Assembly: GCA_021234155.1 (NCBI GenBank)
Contig: JAJEKV010000030.1
Coordinates: 7,373,890 to 7,437,889, forward strand
Origin: Isoetes taiwanensis
Lineage: Eukaryota > Streptophyta > Lycopodiopsida > Isoetales > Isoetaceae
Direction: 5' to 3'
DNA: 64,000 bases
The notes under the pieces: model-generated
What the model was told of the DNA's origin: nothing
Database searches by the model: none
Seen by the model: only the letters and a program-made list of their open reading frames with translations
Part shown: in pieces, positions 47,361 to 59,859 of the stretch
How the letters are laid out: every line of letters begins with the position of its first letter
Position numbering within the stretch: position 1 is the first letter of the stretch
Made by a program: the position numbers and the translations under genes

Positions 47361-48820
47361 GCTTAAGAGCACTGGCTTAAATAACATCCAATATTAGAGC
47401 CAAGAATTTGGGAGTTTTTGCTTAATCCTGATCGTACTGCGATCACTTTTCCTACTTCCTTCACTCTTCTTCGCCTGGGCAGCCCGGCCAGCCTGAGCTT
47501 GTTCTCAAATTCCACCTCAAGCCATCAACTGCCAGTCTCTTTACTGTAAAGTACCCACCTTTCACTTTTTCCGGCCTCACTTTGTCGTCTCCACTGGCAG
47601 CTTGTTCATTTTACGATTTATGAATCGCCCAACTAGTCCACGCTTTCTCCCTCCTTCTAGTATTCTCCTGTGTGGAGGGTTTCTTTGTCGCCCCGGACTT
47701 GATTGCACGCTACCACCAAGAAGTATCACTACCAATACCTTGATTCATTATCCTCTATTGTCTTTCCGGATTCTATGCTATTAAGAAAGAAAAGACATGG
47801 GCCGTAAGGCAAAGACCTCACTAGCACACTCACCGACCGTCAAGATCTTAACCTCAACACAACCCCTTGAACCCTTCACCACCGCCTCTCAGAGCTTGAG
47901 ACTCCCCCAAATCCCTGTAGGCTCCATCAACCCAACCTGAGGGATATCACCCAACTCATCGTGAATGTGATACATCCGTGTAGTACCGCCTTTGGACAGC
48001 TTGGATTCAGTGTTGGGCATGTTCAAAAAATCTTGTTCAGTAATCAATCCTATTTGATAGTTCTCCTTTTCTCTATTCCAACTCACACATATTGCCATGC
48101 CAGCCGGTCCATAATGGAGGCTGAGCGATTCATGTGTGGATAGGGGATGCCGCCCCCTACCCAAGGCAGGTGCAGTTCAAGACCATATATGCAGGGCCCC
48201 TCAGATCGCCACGTAGCCGCACATCACTGGAATCCTCGCCACCCTCGGAAAGGTGATCGTCACCCTAACCCACGCTCGTGGGGAGTTCCCTTCAAACGCC
48301 TTCGGTCTGATGTAGCGTCACTTCTTTAATGCAACATTATGAGTCCGTGCTTACACAGCCAGTGTGTGCCCATCTACCATCGACTTCGCCATCTGGTCCA
48401 TTTCCTCGGCACCCTCACAAGATAGGTGGTATTACGCTTTGCGGTAAGATGTATGGCCACACCTCAAGGGAACGACTTTTCAACAGACCCTCTCAACGGC
48501 TAACTCGGGCGACGAGACGAAGCAGAAGTTTGCAAGTACAAATCTTAAGAAATGGCATGCTATATATCGGGGCTCGGCAATTCTGACCAAGCACCGCAAA
48601 CCCTGTATTGGGATATTCTTAGTTTCTAGCTGGAACGTTGATTCGCTTCTGGGCGCTGTCAGTGCAGGTATGTATGGCCAGTAGTGATGGATCTTGCCCT
48701 TTTGTTCCGCTGCGGCCGGGCCCTTTTTTTGTTTGGTTTTTATGGACCTTTGGCGTCTCGTCGTCACATGACAGGGACGCCTAGTGGGCTGACGTTAAAA
48801 TATTTAACTTTTATCTTTAG
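47361..48820. other. 1.46-kb insertion inside histone copy A (intron or element)
   Basis: This stretch is absent from copy B. It ends TTTATCTTTAG just before the point where similarity resumes (TCCAA), which looks like a plant 3' splice site. The left edge (CCCCCAAG then CTTAAGAG) has no GT donor. Terminal repeats were not found. It holds short frames on both strands (for example 47889-48164 minus, 91 codons) that match nothing I recognise. It is either a retained ancestral intron that copy B lost, or an unrelated insertion. Confidence 0.55.
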
Positions 48821-49137
48821 TCCAAATGTGTGAAATTGAAGACAAATTCCTAGTTGGAGACAAGTCGCGGAGAGATGCAAGGAGAAGCGACAAGTAGCAT
48901 GGGGAATAAGCAAAAGTCGGGCTGAAGGGGAGTCCAATGTTAGATATTAAATTCCGAGAAAAGCTGAAGGGTGCCTCGACGTGCAAGCAAGTCTCTACGA
49001 GAGATCGGCAGCCCGGCCGTACCGATTCCAAAGTTGCCTCTAGGACTGGGTGAAGTTTGATGTCGATATTTAATCGGCGCGAAGGAGAAGAAGAAGAGGG
49101 AGAAAAACCTTTGGATTATGTTCGCCTACAAGACGAA
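48821..49137 (+). pseudogene. Histone H3-fold gene copy A, middle part
   Basis: It matches 61945-62270 of copy B: GACAAATT(C/T)CTAGTTGGAGAC, GGGGAGTCCAATGTTAGATA, TGCAAGC and GAGAAAAACC..TGGATTATGTTCG. It would cover the end of the tail, the alpha-N helix, alpha-1 and the expanded loop 1. Indels break the frame. Where copy B has a TGA stop (62029), copy A has CAA at 48911-48913. It ends GATTATGTTCGCCTACAAGACGA, where element II begins. Confidence 0.8.
49133..49137. repeat. Target-site duplication of element II, left (ACGAA)
   Basis: ACGAA here against ACGAG at 58938-58942, one mismatch. Intact copy B has GGACGAGGTA at this point, so ACGAG is the original target. Confidence 0.7.
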
Positions 49138-51197
49138 GCGTCGCCATGACGGCAAAGATAGAAGCAATGGCATTTCATATCAATGGTTAATGATTTGATA
49201 CAAATATGTGCATGGACTAAGTCAACTAAGCTCGAGCTGAAGAACTAAGCAAGGGACTTCGGAAGCAGCATCGCTAGATTTAAGGTGAAAAGGCCAAAGT
49301 CATACAAGCGTGAGGGAAGGCAAGGTCAACTCAAGGAAGCTTCACGGACAATATCAAGATAAGAAGACCCTTTGGTAGCGGCAAGATGTTCAAGTTCAAA
49401 TTCTTGGGCATTAATCATGTTGGGAGCACCCTTTACCTCTATTTCCCTCACTTCATACTTCTGCTCCCACCCCTGCATATTTCACTATGGTTCAAACTCT
49501 TCCTAGTCAAGAACTTCTCACACACATCTTTAAAAAATACCTCCATTTAATACTCAAAAACACTTAAAAACTGCACAAAATTAACCTACCATTAGTCAGT
49601 GGCAAATTCTCTAAGTCAAAAATACAGGAGAAAGAACTCATTATCGTCAAATTGTATGGGCAAAATAAGCTCAAAAAAATATTGCTTAAACCATTCTTCA
49701 AATTACATTTGATGAAGTATTTCGTATGCCACATCATCATCCACCTCACCAAAAGTTGTCCACCTCATCACAATATCTTTTTCATCTCACAAAGTTTTGA
49801 TCGGGAAAGTTTCTACAAGTCACCTCACATGCCACGTCATCCCATGCCGTGATCATCTGGACGCTCACATGCACTTCCATATACCCCCACATGTCTAACC
49901 CGTTCGCCATCTCAAAAGAAAAAATATTATAGTAATCAAATTTTTCCCAATAGGCCCCATAGGTTGGGCATCAAAAGATTCCTTTGCAGCACAGATCTCG
50001 GGCTAGTGATCATGACCTGTCTCTAAAATTCAATTCTAGGGAAGTGTGTTTGTTTGAAAACGTAAGCATTACCATTTTCTTATGTACCCCTTTTACCTTT
50101 ATAATACTCTTCCTTCACCTGTTTCACTCACCCAATCATCATTTTTTCATCGTATACCCGGTGTGGGATATTGTTCTTCGCTGAAAACTCTTCCCATCTT
50201 AAAAGGTCAGGGCCGATCCGACTGATGGATTTGGCCCCGTCAATCACTTAACTATAACCCCTTTCTTCGCCTCCCCTGCGTCTAAGAAACAATTACACGC
50301 GATAAGCTAAAGCCAAACAAACTCAAATGCCAAGAAGATGCCTAAATGAGAAGATAGAAAGGGGAAATTATTTTGAAACAAGGCCGCACAAAAGAGATTC
50401 GACCTCGCGGATCGTGACATGTATGGATTTGCGGAATATGAGCCGAATGATCCTACCAGGTTGAAATACACCAATATTTTGATATTTCAAAACGATTGAG
50501 CCATCCTCGGTGCTCCAAGACTCCTCAGTTGGGAATTTATAAGTGTTCCTCCTTATCTCCGTGATGTTTCAATGAAAGAAAAACTGAACTTGGTAAGCAT
50601 TGTTCTCATTTGATAACCAAAAAGCATAACTTTGTGCTAAATTAATGATCTCAATTGATTAACAAGCCCTATAGATGTTTGTCTGAGAACCAAATACTAG
50701 CGTAAAAGTAAAACATTATGGTGTTGTGTCTTCAGAGGAATAATCCATTTACATTTTTATCTCTCACTTTGAAAGTAGCTATATTTCTTACACAAAAAAT
50801 CTTTCATAAGAAAAAGGGAAGAACCGTATCTCAAAAAGAAGTTTAACCTAGTTTGCGTGCAGGGGAATCCATCGAAAAGCATTCCAATTGACAAAATCCT
50901 TGAAAAGACGCTTAAAGGACCCGCGCTATGATCAAATGCACATAAGTTGGGTCCTAAAAGGATTTCGCCAGGCTTATAGACAAATCGCTACACTTCCATT
51001 CGCCCAATGAAATTAATTACATGAAGAAAAAGCCCAGAACCACAGCATAAGAGAGGTGTTTGGTTGCGGATGCATTTTTTTCAAGGGAAACCGAATCATC
51101 TTGGCTTTCATTTGAGCAATTTACTCAAAGATTCTTTCATGAAAGCTGCCTTGTAGCACCGGAGTTCTACACCATTGAGAGGAATTGGTCCTCAACA
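49138..51197 (+). repeat. 5' LTR of element II (2060 bp)
   Basis: It aligns with 56890-58937 along its whole length, for example ATGGCATTTCATATCA, CATGTTGGGAGCACCC, GTGATGTTTCAATGAAAGAAA, AAAGTAAAACATTATGGTGT and TTCTACACCATTGAG. Divergence, with many small indels, is considerable. Confidence 0.9.
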
Positions 51198-53159
51198 TTT
51201 TGAGTGTTCTACCGAGATCCCACCGATCTTTTGGGGAACCATGGTCTAGGAAAAAGCAATGAGGTGTCCGACCAAATTCACATTGAATTCCGTGAGCATC
51301 GGGTGTTCCTACCTCACAAAATGTCACCAATCAAGGTAATGCAGTATACAATATTGAGCCTCAATGTGCCAACCTACATTCAAGCATCAATGCTAATAAT
51401 TTCTTGGAGAAGCTATGGATGAATACTACCGTGAATATGGACATAAGTACTAAGTTTCTCGTAATTCAAGAAGTGCCAAGAATGAAGAAGTGAGAGCATA
51501 TTGGAGTACACTATATCAGCATAGGTGTCAACACTTTTGGGAGGAGATCAAAAGCACTTCATTGAAAGGTTCTTGGTAAGATGGACTAACCACAAGATTT
51601 ATCTTGAATTACGACTTTTCAATTAAGCATGGTGTGAGATCTGCAGCAACCAATATGTGGAGGAGACATACTTATCTAAGTAAGTGTCAGCAAGTCGTGT
51701 ACCAAAGCAAGCGGTGCTTTGATACCATGTACATAAAGCTTTCACCTTGCTATTAAAATTGCTGGGTCGTTTATCTTCCCGGATGATATGCACTCATCTA
51801 GACTCTCCTTTTTTCCGCAGATTAATAGAACCAGAGTATATGTATGGGCCCAGTCCCTATCACCTATGTGACATTGGTAAAAAGGAAAAGAAGAAGGCTA
51901 GGAGAAGATGTAATCTCAAATCCCCGCCTCGTCGTATAGGATCACTAAAGTTTTCGTAGCTTCCGTTTTTCATCACCAAGCAATTAAGGCGATGAAAGCA
52001 CGACCCGAGAGAAAACGGTATGTTCCATGTGTGTGCACGGTTTAAGGGACACATTAATAATACATACACTCATCGTGACTTTTTGTTGGTACTGCACCCC
52101 TAAAAGTGTGGAAAAGAGGACATTATGGTAAAGAGATCCAAATTGGCCAATTTCCTCAGAACTGGCTACCGCTGAGAAGAAAAGGTGTAGTGTCAAAGAA
52201 TTTTGGTAAGACAAGAGGCTGACCAAAAGCCGGTTTGGCACCAGCGTGACCAGCCACGAAACCTCATGCGCTTAGGTCATTACCGGCGATTAGCACTTCA
52301 ATCAGGCTTATGCAGAAGATCAAGAAGAGGAGACATGCATCGCGTATACAAGAGAGCTTATGAAATAAGGAAGGCTATCGCACGGGCCAGGAGCCGAGGT
52401 AATCAGTGTTACAGTGACCCAGGAAAATCGTTGTACCCCTTCCTTAATCAAAAGCCACAAGAAAGAGAAAGAAAGTGATGAATATGTCCGATGAAAAGGC
52501 TAAAGTGAGTGTAGACTTGTTGGACTTTACTAAAAGCGTCTAATCCGCATAGAAACAAAAATTATGGAATTAAAAGAAGATCAAAGTCAATCTCTCAAGA
52601 GGAAGCGATAGCCTTTGCAAATCATATATTAGGTGGAGCAAATGTCGTGCGAATGAATATGATCCCCGGGTGCCTTTGGGGAAGCTAGGGTTGGGAAAAT
52701 CGCTTTCTAAAGTACTTCTGATGGGGCTTCTCCATCGCACGTGATGCCCCAAAGATATAACTTAAATCTTGTGGCTTGGAAGTTGACAAGAAGGCACCTA
52801 TATAAAATCTTTTTCAATTTAGGATCAATCCCAATTGGTGTGTTAGCAACATCCCACCGGAATGCTGCGCTTGTGGTAATGATTTTAAAGCGGAGTCGAA
52901 AAACCTACATCTGATCCGGTTATTGGGTAAAGAGATGGCTATTCATCGCTGATGCCAGGACCAATTTGGTCACAAGCAGAAAGCGCACTATATCCGGATG
53001 GCAAGAAACTGGCAATACACTAATGTCACCACAAGCTTGGTGGAATTTGAAGTCATTGAACTCTTCATTGAGGAAGATTACCGGGTTAATAACCCATGTG
53101 GTGAATACGAGTTTGCAATAGCTACAAGCAGACATTGAGTCTAAGCCAACCAAGGGAAG
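51198..53159 (+). other. Interior of element II upstream of RNase H
   Basis: gag, protease and RT should lie here, but only about 2 kb is present, too little for all three. The frame at 52203-52478 (91 codons, arginine-rich) is the longest and has no recognisable motif. Internal deletion of pol is likely. Confidence 0.5.
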
Positions 53160-53500
53160 TATTACCTGTGTAAAGGGTTTTGCCTTCTATGGTTTGATGG
53201 AGGTGTTTCAAAGCACATTGCATCTTCTCACGCTATTATCAAAGATCCTAACCGGTAAGTTGCTTGCAAAAAGTTACATGATCTATCCCAACACTACTTC
53301 TTAACATGGCTATGGGCACATAAGAAGCTGACTGCAAGAGGCCAAACACTTGGGAATAACTAACATCAGGATATTTGGAGACTCTCAATTGGTGTGCAGC
53401 AAATATTAGGGGAATATCAAGCCAAACACATGAAGACATGATGGCTCTCTAGGATGAATTTCAAGGAAGAAGGGGAGAGTTGGGAACCATATTCCGTGAG
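53160..53500 (+). pseudogene. Element II RNase H remnant
   Basis: WFDGGVSKHIASSHAIIKDPN (53190 on) matches the WxLxFDGSxxxxxxGAGIVLxxP start of plant Ty3/gypsy RNase H. IRIFGDSQLV, with GGAGACTCTCAATTGGTG at 53377-53394, matches the vxGDSqLVvnQ catalytic block, followed by a decayed GEYQAK. The two lie in different frames. The enzyme would degrade the RNA strand during reverse transcription. Confidence 0.78.
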
Positions 53501-55269
53501 ATCTTAATGAAGAGGACCGATGCTACTGCGGTAAAAGTGTTTTGGTTCGCCGAAAGTACCAGTAGGAGTCAGCCAAGGAAGAGAACCTGAAGAAGAAGAC
53601 TTGAGGCAGCCACACCCCAGTATTAGTCATCAATGCCACAATGCTGGAAAAGAGGTAAAAAGAGTTGAAGATTGGAGGAGAAAGATGGCAAGGAAAGAAC
53701 TTTGTTTGTGGAGACTTGTTTGAAGAGTGGTAGAAGTAAGGTTACTCAAATGTTGGATGATTGAAAGATGTGTATTTTTGGGGACACAATGAACTTGTAG
53801 GAGTGGATGGTGGAATGTGTGTGAGTTTGAAATTAAAAGTTAAAAAAGATGTGAAACCCGGTTGTGCAAAAGCTCGAAGACACGTTGCCTTTGTTAGATC
53901 CCCGCCGATCAAGGAGGAGTTGTGCAAGATGGAAAAATGCGTGGGGTTGGCGGCGAAATAGTTAATCCGTGAAAGTGGTTGTCATGTATAGTCTGGCGTG
54001 GAAAAGAAAATAAAACACTTGTATTGACCGATAGGATTTGGCAGCCAATTATCAAGGATTGTTATCCTTTTACCCTTCTTGGAGCAAGTTTTTACATGTG
54101 AAGGAAATCATTCTTGGAGGCGGATTCTCAATCAACTCCAAGATAAAAGAGGAAGATCAAGCAAAAACAGCTTTCATCACCTTTTGGGGGCCTATAATGA
54201 AGAATGCCATTTTGGTTTGATGGCCTACATTCCAAAGGGCAATGGACAAATTCATTCAAGGACATGCCCCGTGGACGTCAGGATGATCCTGCGGGCTTAG
54301 GTACTTGGTTAAAATGATCAATTCTTCTTATCTCACAGTCAAGTGGAAGAAAAGGAGGAGTAAGTCTAATCCAACGGTGTTACCCATATTTATGTGTCGA
54401 GACCCTCATGAAGCAATTCGTCAACACAAGGGATACAAGGTGTAAGGTGGATGCTTTGAAGAAACACACCACCCAAGACCTTCCAACGCCCTAACCACCC
54501 TCAAATAGTTCTCCAAAACATGAGAGCAGCATATCCGTTGTGTCCTGGATGTCTAATAATTCAAAGATGCTTTTGAAAAATCATCACCAAGTTAACTGAC
54601 CTACTCTAACGAAACCGATCCCCAAGAACCATTCCCAATATATATATATAAGTGTCACACCGTATTGGGTAGGGAGCAGCTTTTCAAGATGAAATGATAA
54701 TAACATTTGGCATTGTAAAAGTGGTCCACAATAGCTGAGATATTCCGCAGATTTGAAAGAGTGCAACACTTTGATATTTTTGAGGGGCAAGGTATCACTT
54801 CCGAATAGCAAGCAAAGTTGGGTTGGTCTCTATGAACAAAAAATCCCATGGTTCTCTTTTGGAAAAACAAACTAAAAGCCAAATATGTAGATGGGCAGAG
54901 TACAAGCATATGATATCACCATTAAAGTGGGTCTGGCCAATGACCCCGAAAGCCTATATTTACTCCATGCTTTTAAATATGAAGACGAAGGACTAGAAGA
55001 CTGTAGGTCGATATAATCAGAGCTTGGGGCGAGAGCGTAAAGATTGGAAGTTGTGATTGGAAGAGTGGACATCGTGAAATTGGAGACTAAAGAAGCGCCA
55101 CATGAACTCCAAACCTGCAATCCAAGGTTCAAAGAAAATGTGTATAGATGAAGCGTTGCGGGTTAACAAAGGAGGCCGAAGTGAGAGTGGATAAAGAAGA
55201 AGCCAACTGTTCTGTAGTGGTCGCTATAGAGTGAGGGCATTATGTGCCAGATACAACAAAGAAAAGAAA

Positions 55270-55941
55270 ATTCGAGGTCGTTATTGGCCATCGCGCATTC
55301 AAAGACCGCTATATGATATTATTACCGTCAAATGTTGTCATGGGTGCCGTGTTTTCATAAAAGAATTTCAAGAACCAAAGTATGTCTATATATAGTGTCT
55401 CCTCGAGTCTTCAAGTTTGGGGGTTGACTTTTTAGGCCCATAGACCTTCTTCTCACGTCAAAGATGAACGCTACACTCATTATTTTTACCAAATGGGCTT
55501 GCTTAATACAAGGCAAGCAGTCTGTAACCGTATTTCTTTTTATGAGAACAACATATATGCGGGGCAGTCAAATTCCTTTGAAAATCATCTCGATAGGGCA
55601 CCCATTTACGCCATTGTTAAATGAACAACACCCCTAAGAAGGTCATAAAAAAGCTCCGCCTATTACCTGTCAAGGCAATGGCCGTCGGACCACCACCAAG
55701 CAGACCAAAGTCATCTCTTTACAAAAACTATATAGCAAGATCAAAGAAAAGATCAGAAACTGCGATGCACTTATGGGCATACGGAACCACCATAAAACCG
55801 CCGCTTAAACAGGCTCCCTTTAGCCTTAATTCATATGGATTGGGCGTCTACCATTATCCAGAGCCGCCTTCACTAAGGTTGGCATATTGTTTCACAGGGA
55901 GGCAAAGTTGTCATTGGAAGAACATATATGAAGCTGAATGA
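55270..55941 (+). pseudogene. Element II integrase remnant
   Basis: RGRYWPSRIQRPLYD with KCCHGCRVF (55275-55370) matches the zinc-binding GYYWPTMxxDAxxYVxxCxxCQ block. SSLGVDFLGP (55410-55440) matches WPFxxWGxDxxGP at the start of the catalytic core, and the DNGT block survives around 55590. LWAYGTTIKPPLKQAPFSLN (55765 on) matches LWAYRTTxxTxTGxTPFSL near the C-terminus. Order and spacing are right, and frames change at least three times. This enzyme would join element DNA to the host. Confidence 0.85.
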
Positions 55942-56460
55942 CAAATTAAAGAAAGGCAGAGCATTCAGCAACACAAATTCGTATGGATTTTGAGGAATCG
56001 AGGAGTTGGTACTCAAATGGAACAAAGCAAGGGAGGTTAACTTTTGAGAACCTTATGTAAAGGTCAAATGTTATGAGGTGGTTGGAGTTGCAGGAAAGAC
56101 TCATATTGGAGCGAAATCTCTTGCGGCAGATGGATACATGAATTGCTCAAGCCTATCAATATATCGCAACGAAAGAGGTAATCGCAAATGATGTCGCCTT
56201 TAATTCTCTTTTGAATAAATTTATATGCTCAAAACGTAGGTTAAACTAGGATTAATCTAATATCGTGTTTAAGTAGGGTTAGTTGAACTTTCGTTTCTCT
56301 TTTTGAAAAATATGATTGAATTGCTTAGTTATTACCGTAGCATAAAACAAATAAGAAAACGTGTTTGAAAATCGAGCCTCGTGAGAGAGCCGTGAATACA
56401 AAGTTCATATCCAGCGAATGATTTACATGCAGCATCAGATCCATTGTCACTCCCTTCACC

Positions 56461-56720
56461 AATTGACCATTATCATGGAAATTTGCAGTAACTTTTTGCA
56501 TCACCGATTCCCAAGGCTAAAAGCTGCCGATCACCTTCTCATAAAAAGCAACTTGTTGTGAAGAGACAGTAAATGCCATCCTTTTTACTAGTTGACCACA
56601 TCAGCACCTAACCGCACCCGCTGGCATCACTTCCGCCCTAAAAGTTGCCAATCACCTTCACACACCCTCACAAAAGGCAGCAACCGACCGGGCGACAACA
56701 ATATTTCTCCTGAACTTTTT
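56461..56720 (+). repeat. Two diverged tandem units (~127 bp) before the 3' LTR
   Basis: A(A/G)TTGACCA at 56461 and 56589, GCATCAC at 56499 and 56624, and AAAG(C/T)TGCC(G/A)ATCACCTTC in phase. Tandem repeats in the 3' untranslated region are a known habit of Tat elements. The 153-codon frame at 56592-57053 runs across the LTR edge and is not a gene. Confidence 0.65.
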
Positions 56721-56889
56721 CCATCGGCCATGCGTGTGTACACGCCAGATTTCATGATCACTACACCTCCACAAAAACTTGATTCATTCTCCATATCTGA
56801 TCCACAAATTTACCCCATCCAAGGCAACCTATTTATAATGGCTAAGAGTAAAAGGTCGAAAATCGGGCTTTGTTCCTTTTATAATATGA

Positions 56890-58937
56890 TGTCGCCGCGC
56901 CATGATTTGTTGATAGAAGAGCAAATGGCATTTCATATCACGGCTAATGATTTGATAAAATATGTGCATGGACCAAGTCAACTCTCAAGAGCTCGAAGCT
57001 ATAGCGAACAAGCAAGGACTTTCATTGAAGCATCAGCTAAGAAAGGGATTTAAGGTGAAAAGGTCAAAGTCATGGCCATGAGGAAGGCAAGGTCAACTAG
57101 AAGCTTCATGACAATATCAAGATAAGAAGACCCTTTGAGAAGTAAGATGTCCATCCTCAGTTCAAATCATGTTGGGAGCACCCTATTTCCCTCACTCACT
57201 TGCCTCCACCCCTATGTATACACACTTTGCCAAACTCTTCCCTAGTCAAGAACTTCACATCTTTTTTAAAATGGCTCCTCCATTTACTTGGTTCAAAAAC
57301 TGCATTTAAATTGACCTTACCATTAGCTATCAGTGTTATTTCTGTTTCAAAAAGAGAGAGAGAGAAAGAACCCACAATGTCAAATTGTGGCAAAAATAAG
57401 CTCACAAAAACATGGCTTAACCATTGTTCACAAATTCACATTTGATGAACTTGCCATGCCACATCATCATCCACTTCTCACCAAAGGTCCAATTTCATCA
57501 CAATACCTTTTTTTCATTCACAAAAGCTTTGACTTAGGGAAAAAGTTTTGCCAAGTCACCACATGCCACGCCACTATGCCACATCACTATACCACCCCAT
57601 GTTCAAACCCAAGTTTATTCAAAAGAAAAATATGTGCAATCAACCTTTTCCCTAAGAAATTTCCCATAGGTTGTGGGGCATCAAAGATTCCTTGCGGTAA
57701 CAAAAAGATCTCCCCTTAGTAGATCACAGACCTTGTCTCTTCTAAAAAAGGTTTGGAAATAAACATAATATTTTCTCTTGTACCCCTTTACCTTTGAAGT
57801 ATCGCACTTTCGCCCACCCAATCACTTCATTTTTCATCGATGCCCGTGGGATATTGTTCTCGCTGAAACTCTCCTCGATCTAAAGGGCTGGCCAAGATCT
57901 CTCCGGATGGATTTGGCCTCTGTCAGAATCACTTAACTATAACCTCCTTCTCGGCTCTCCTTTATTCCAAGAAAATTCATAGCACGTAGTGCCATAAAAG
58001 CCAAACAAACTCAAACGCCAAGAAGATTTTAAATGAGAAGATAGAAAGGGGGAAATTATTTGGAAACAAGGCGTCGGCTTCCTCGCAAAAAGCATCTCGA
58101 ATTGCACCGTAGATGTGGAGCTTTAGGATTACAATATGATTTATAGGGGAATGATCCGGCCTTGCATGAAATAATTCAACATTTTTGATGCAAATTACTT
58201 GAATGTGCTCTTATCCGGATTATTTTCGATCCCGCCCAAGACTGAAAGCCAAATTTTATGCTCCTTACTCGTGATGTTTCAATGAAAGAAAATTAACTTG
58301 GTAAGCATTGTCTTCATTTGATAACTAAAAGCATAACTTTGAAGCAAATTAATGATCTCAATTGGACACAAGCCCATAAGTAGATGTTTGTCTTGAGAAC
58401 CAAATACTAGCAAGTAAAAGTAAAACATTATGGTGTTAAGTCTTCCGAGGGAATAATCCATTTACTTATCTCGTAATTTAAAGTAGCTATTTCTACAAAA
58501 AATCTTCATAAGAAAAAAGGAAGGACCAGATCTCAAAAAAGAAGTTTATGCACCTAGTTTTAACCATCGAAAAGCATTCCAATTGACAAACTTGAAAGAC
58601 ACTTAAAAATAGCTCTCGGGTTGATATTGGACCAAAATTGACCTACCACATATGATCAAATGCACATAGTTATCCTAAGGATTTCTCAGCAGGCTTTCAT
58701 AGACAAATCAAGCACTCTATCTAGTGCCCAATGAAATTAATTACATGAAGAAAAGCCCAAGAAACCACATAAGAGAGGTGTTTTGTCGGGGATTTACTTT
58801 TTTCCTCGCTTAGGAAACGGAACTATCTTGGTTGTTTGGAGCAATTTTAATCAAAGATTTTCACAGAGTGGTTGCCTATAGCAACCTGGAGGTTCTACAC
58901 CATTGAGGTTGAGGGATTGTCAGGAATACCCTCAACA
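56890..58937 (+). repeat. 3' LTR of element II (2048 bp)
   Basis: It begins TGTCGCC and ends ACCCTCAACA, followed by ACGAG and the resumed histone gene. It contains a short (AG)n run (57353-57366) that is not in the 5' LTR. Confidence 0.9.
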
Positions 58938-59100
58938 ACGAGGTAAACAGAATTCAAGCAGAGGCTTTGGATATTTTACAGGAGGCAGCCGAGGCTCATC
59001 TAATTAGCCTCTTCGAGGACAACGTCAAATGTTGTGTGCATAGGGAACGTATCACTGTGACTATAACCTAGCAAGGTACTTCCGAGGATGTCTCCATTAG
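58938..59100 (+). pseudogene. Histone H3-fold gene copy A, C-terminal part
   Basis: It encodes the alpha-2 and alpha-3 part: EVNRIQAEALDILQEAAEAH then LISLFEDNVKCCVHRERIT. This is closer to ordinary H3 (EAAEAYLVGLFED) than copy B is. A 10-bp deletion against copy B (GTGACTATAACC for GTGCAGGAGAGGGACAATAACC) shifts the frame just before the end. Past it the sequence still reads LARYF-CGA-GGA, so copy A keeps the arginine codon (59083-59085) that is a stop in copy B, then GCLH and TAG (59098-59100), much like the LARRIRGERA end of H3. Cut off from its 5' half by element II. Confidence 0.85.
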
Positions 59101-59859
59101 GAAGATTTTTGTAACCATATCACGGAATTAATATATGTGTTTTTTTGTATTACTGTCTCTTTTAGCTCATAACTTGAAGTTCTCTTGTTATAATGCATAT
59201 TGTTGTCTTGATGTATTGGGCTCTTCTAACCTTATTGGGTTGGCTAATGTGGACCGTTGCTACGGTGCGGCAAAAACTGGCAGGGAGTCCATTATCGTAT
59301 ATCGCACTTCGAATCACAATTTCACCTGCAAAAAGAAGGGGTCCATTAGCTTATAGGGAGGTTCATTTGGCAACTGCGGGCACGGTGCAAATTTTCTTAA
59401 TGTTTCGCCTCTGCTGTCGCGGCAAATTTGAACCATGTGCTAGGAGGACTGTATAAAAGATTATTGATGTGTACCATAGCATTTCATTGATGTGCACTAT
59501 AAAGACAAGATGTACATAATGTATGGCATACAATAACAGTGTGTATAAATTTCTCTATACATCTCTATTTCAATCTCCTTGACACTGCCTTCCTCTTTGG
59601 TCCGGCTGAGTTATTGAATAATGCATCCGTAATTTTTGTTGGGGCTCACATCCCTCGTAGATATGGGCACACGGACTTTGTATCCTTCCAATTGTACGGA
59701 TTAATACTTATTATCGCTAAGGTTTTTCCCCTCGAAACCCCTTCTGGGGTTATTTAACTCCTCACAAAGAATACTTTGCTGTCTTTTGTTTGGATCCCAT
59801 ATCCCGACCTATAAAAAATCTATTCTATTCTTATTTGTGTCAACTAGTATTTTTCGAAA
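59101..59859 (+). repeat. Spacer between the two genes of copy A
   Basis: 59125-59260 matches 62470-62610 of copy B almost base for base (TTTAGCTCATAACTT, GTTCTCTTGTTATAAT, TGTCTTGATGTATTGGGCTC). It then runs through a GGTGC-rich stretch and an AT-rich segment. 59600-59790 has no counterpart in copy B, which carries a deletion there, but does match copy C at 45820. Confidence 0.75.

Larger units (their letters stand above)
49138..58937 (+). mobile_element. Tat-like Ty3/gypsy LTR retrotransposon II (9.8 kb), inserted in histone copy A
   Basis: Direct LTRs of 2060 bp (49138-51197) and 2048 bp (56890-58937) flank a 5.7-kb interior with RNase H and integrase remnants in the plus orientation. The histone gene sequence stops at the left end and resumes at the right end with a duplicated ACGA(G), which proves insertion into a pre-existing gene copy. 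The GDSQLV RNase H block with a GEYQAK-type follow-on, placed upstream of a GYYWP-type integrase, is typical of the Tat lineage. The interior is short for Tat and no RT block could be read, so it has lost sequence. LTRs end CTCAACA. A clear primer-binding site and purine tract were not identified. Confidence 0.88.

Noticed and set aside
56592-57053. 153-codon plus frame as a gene
   Set aside because: It runs from the 3' untranslated repeats of element II into its 3' LTR, so it is a chance frame.
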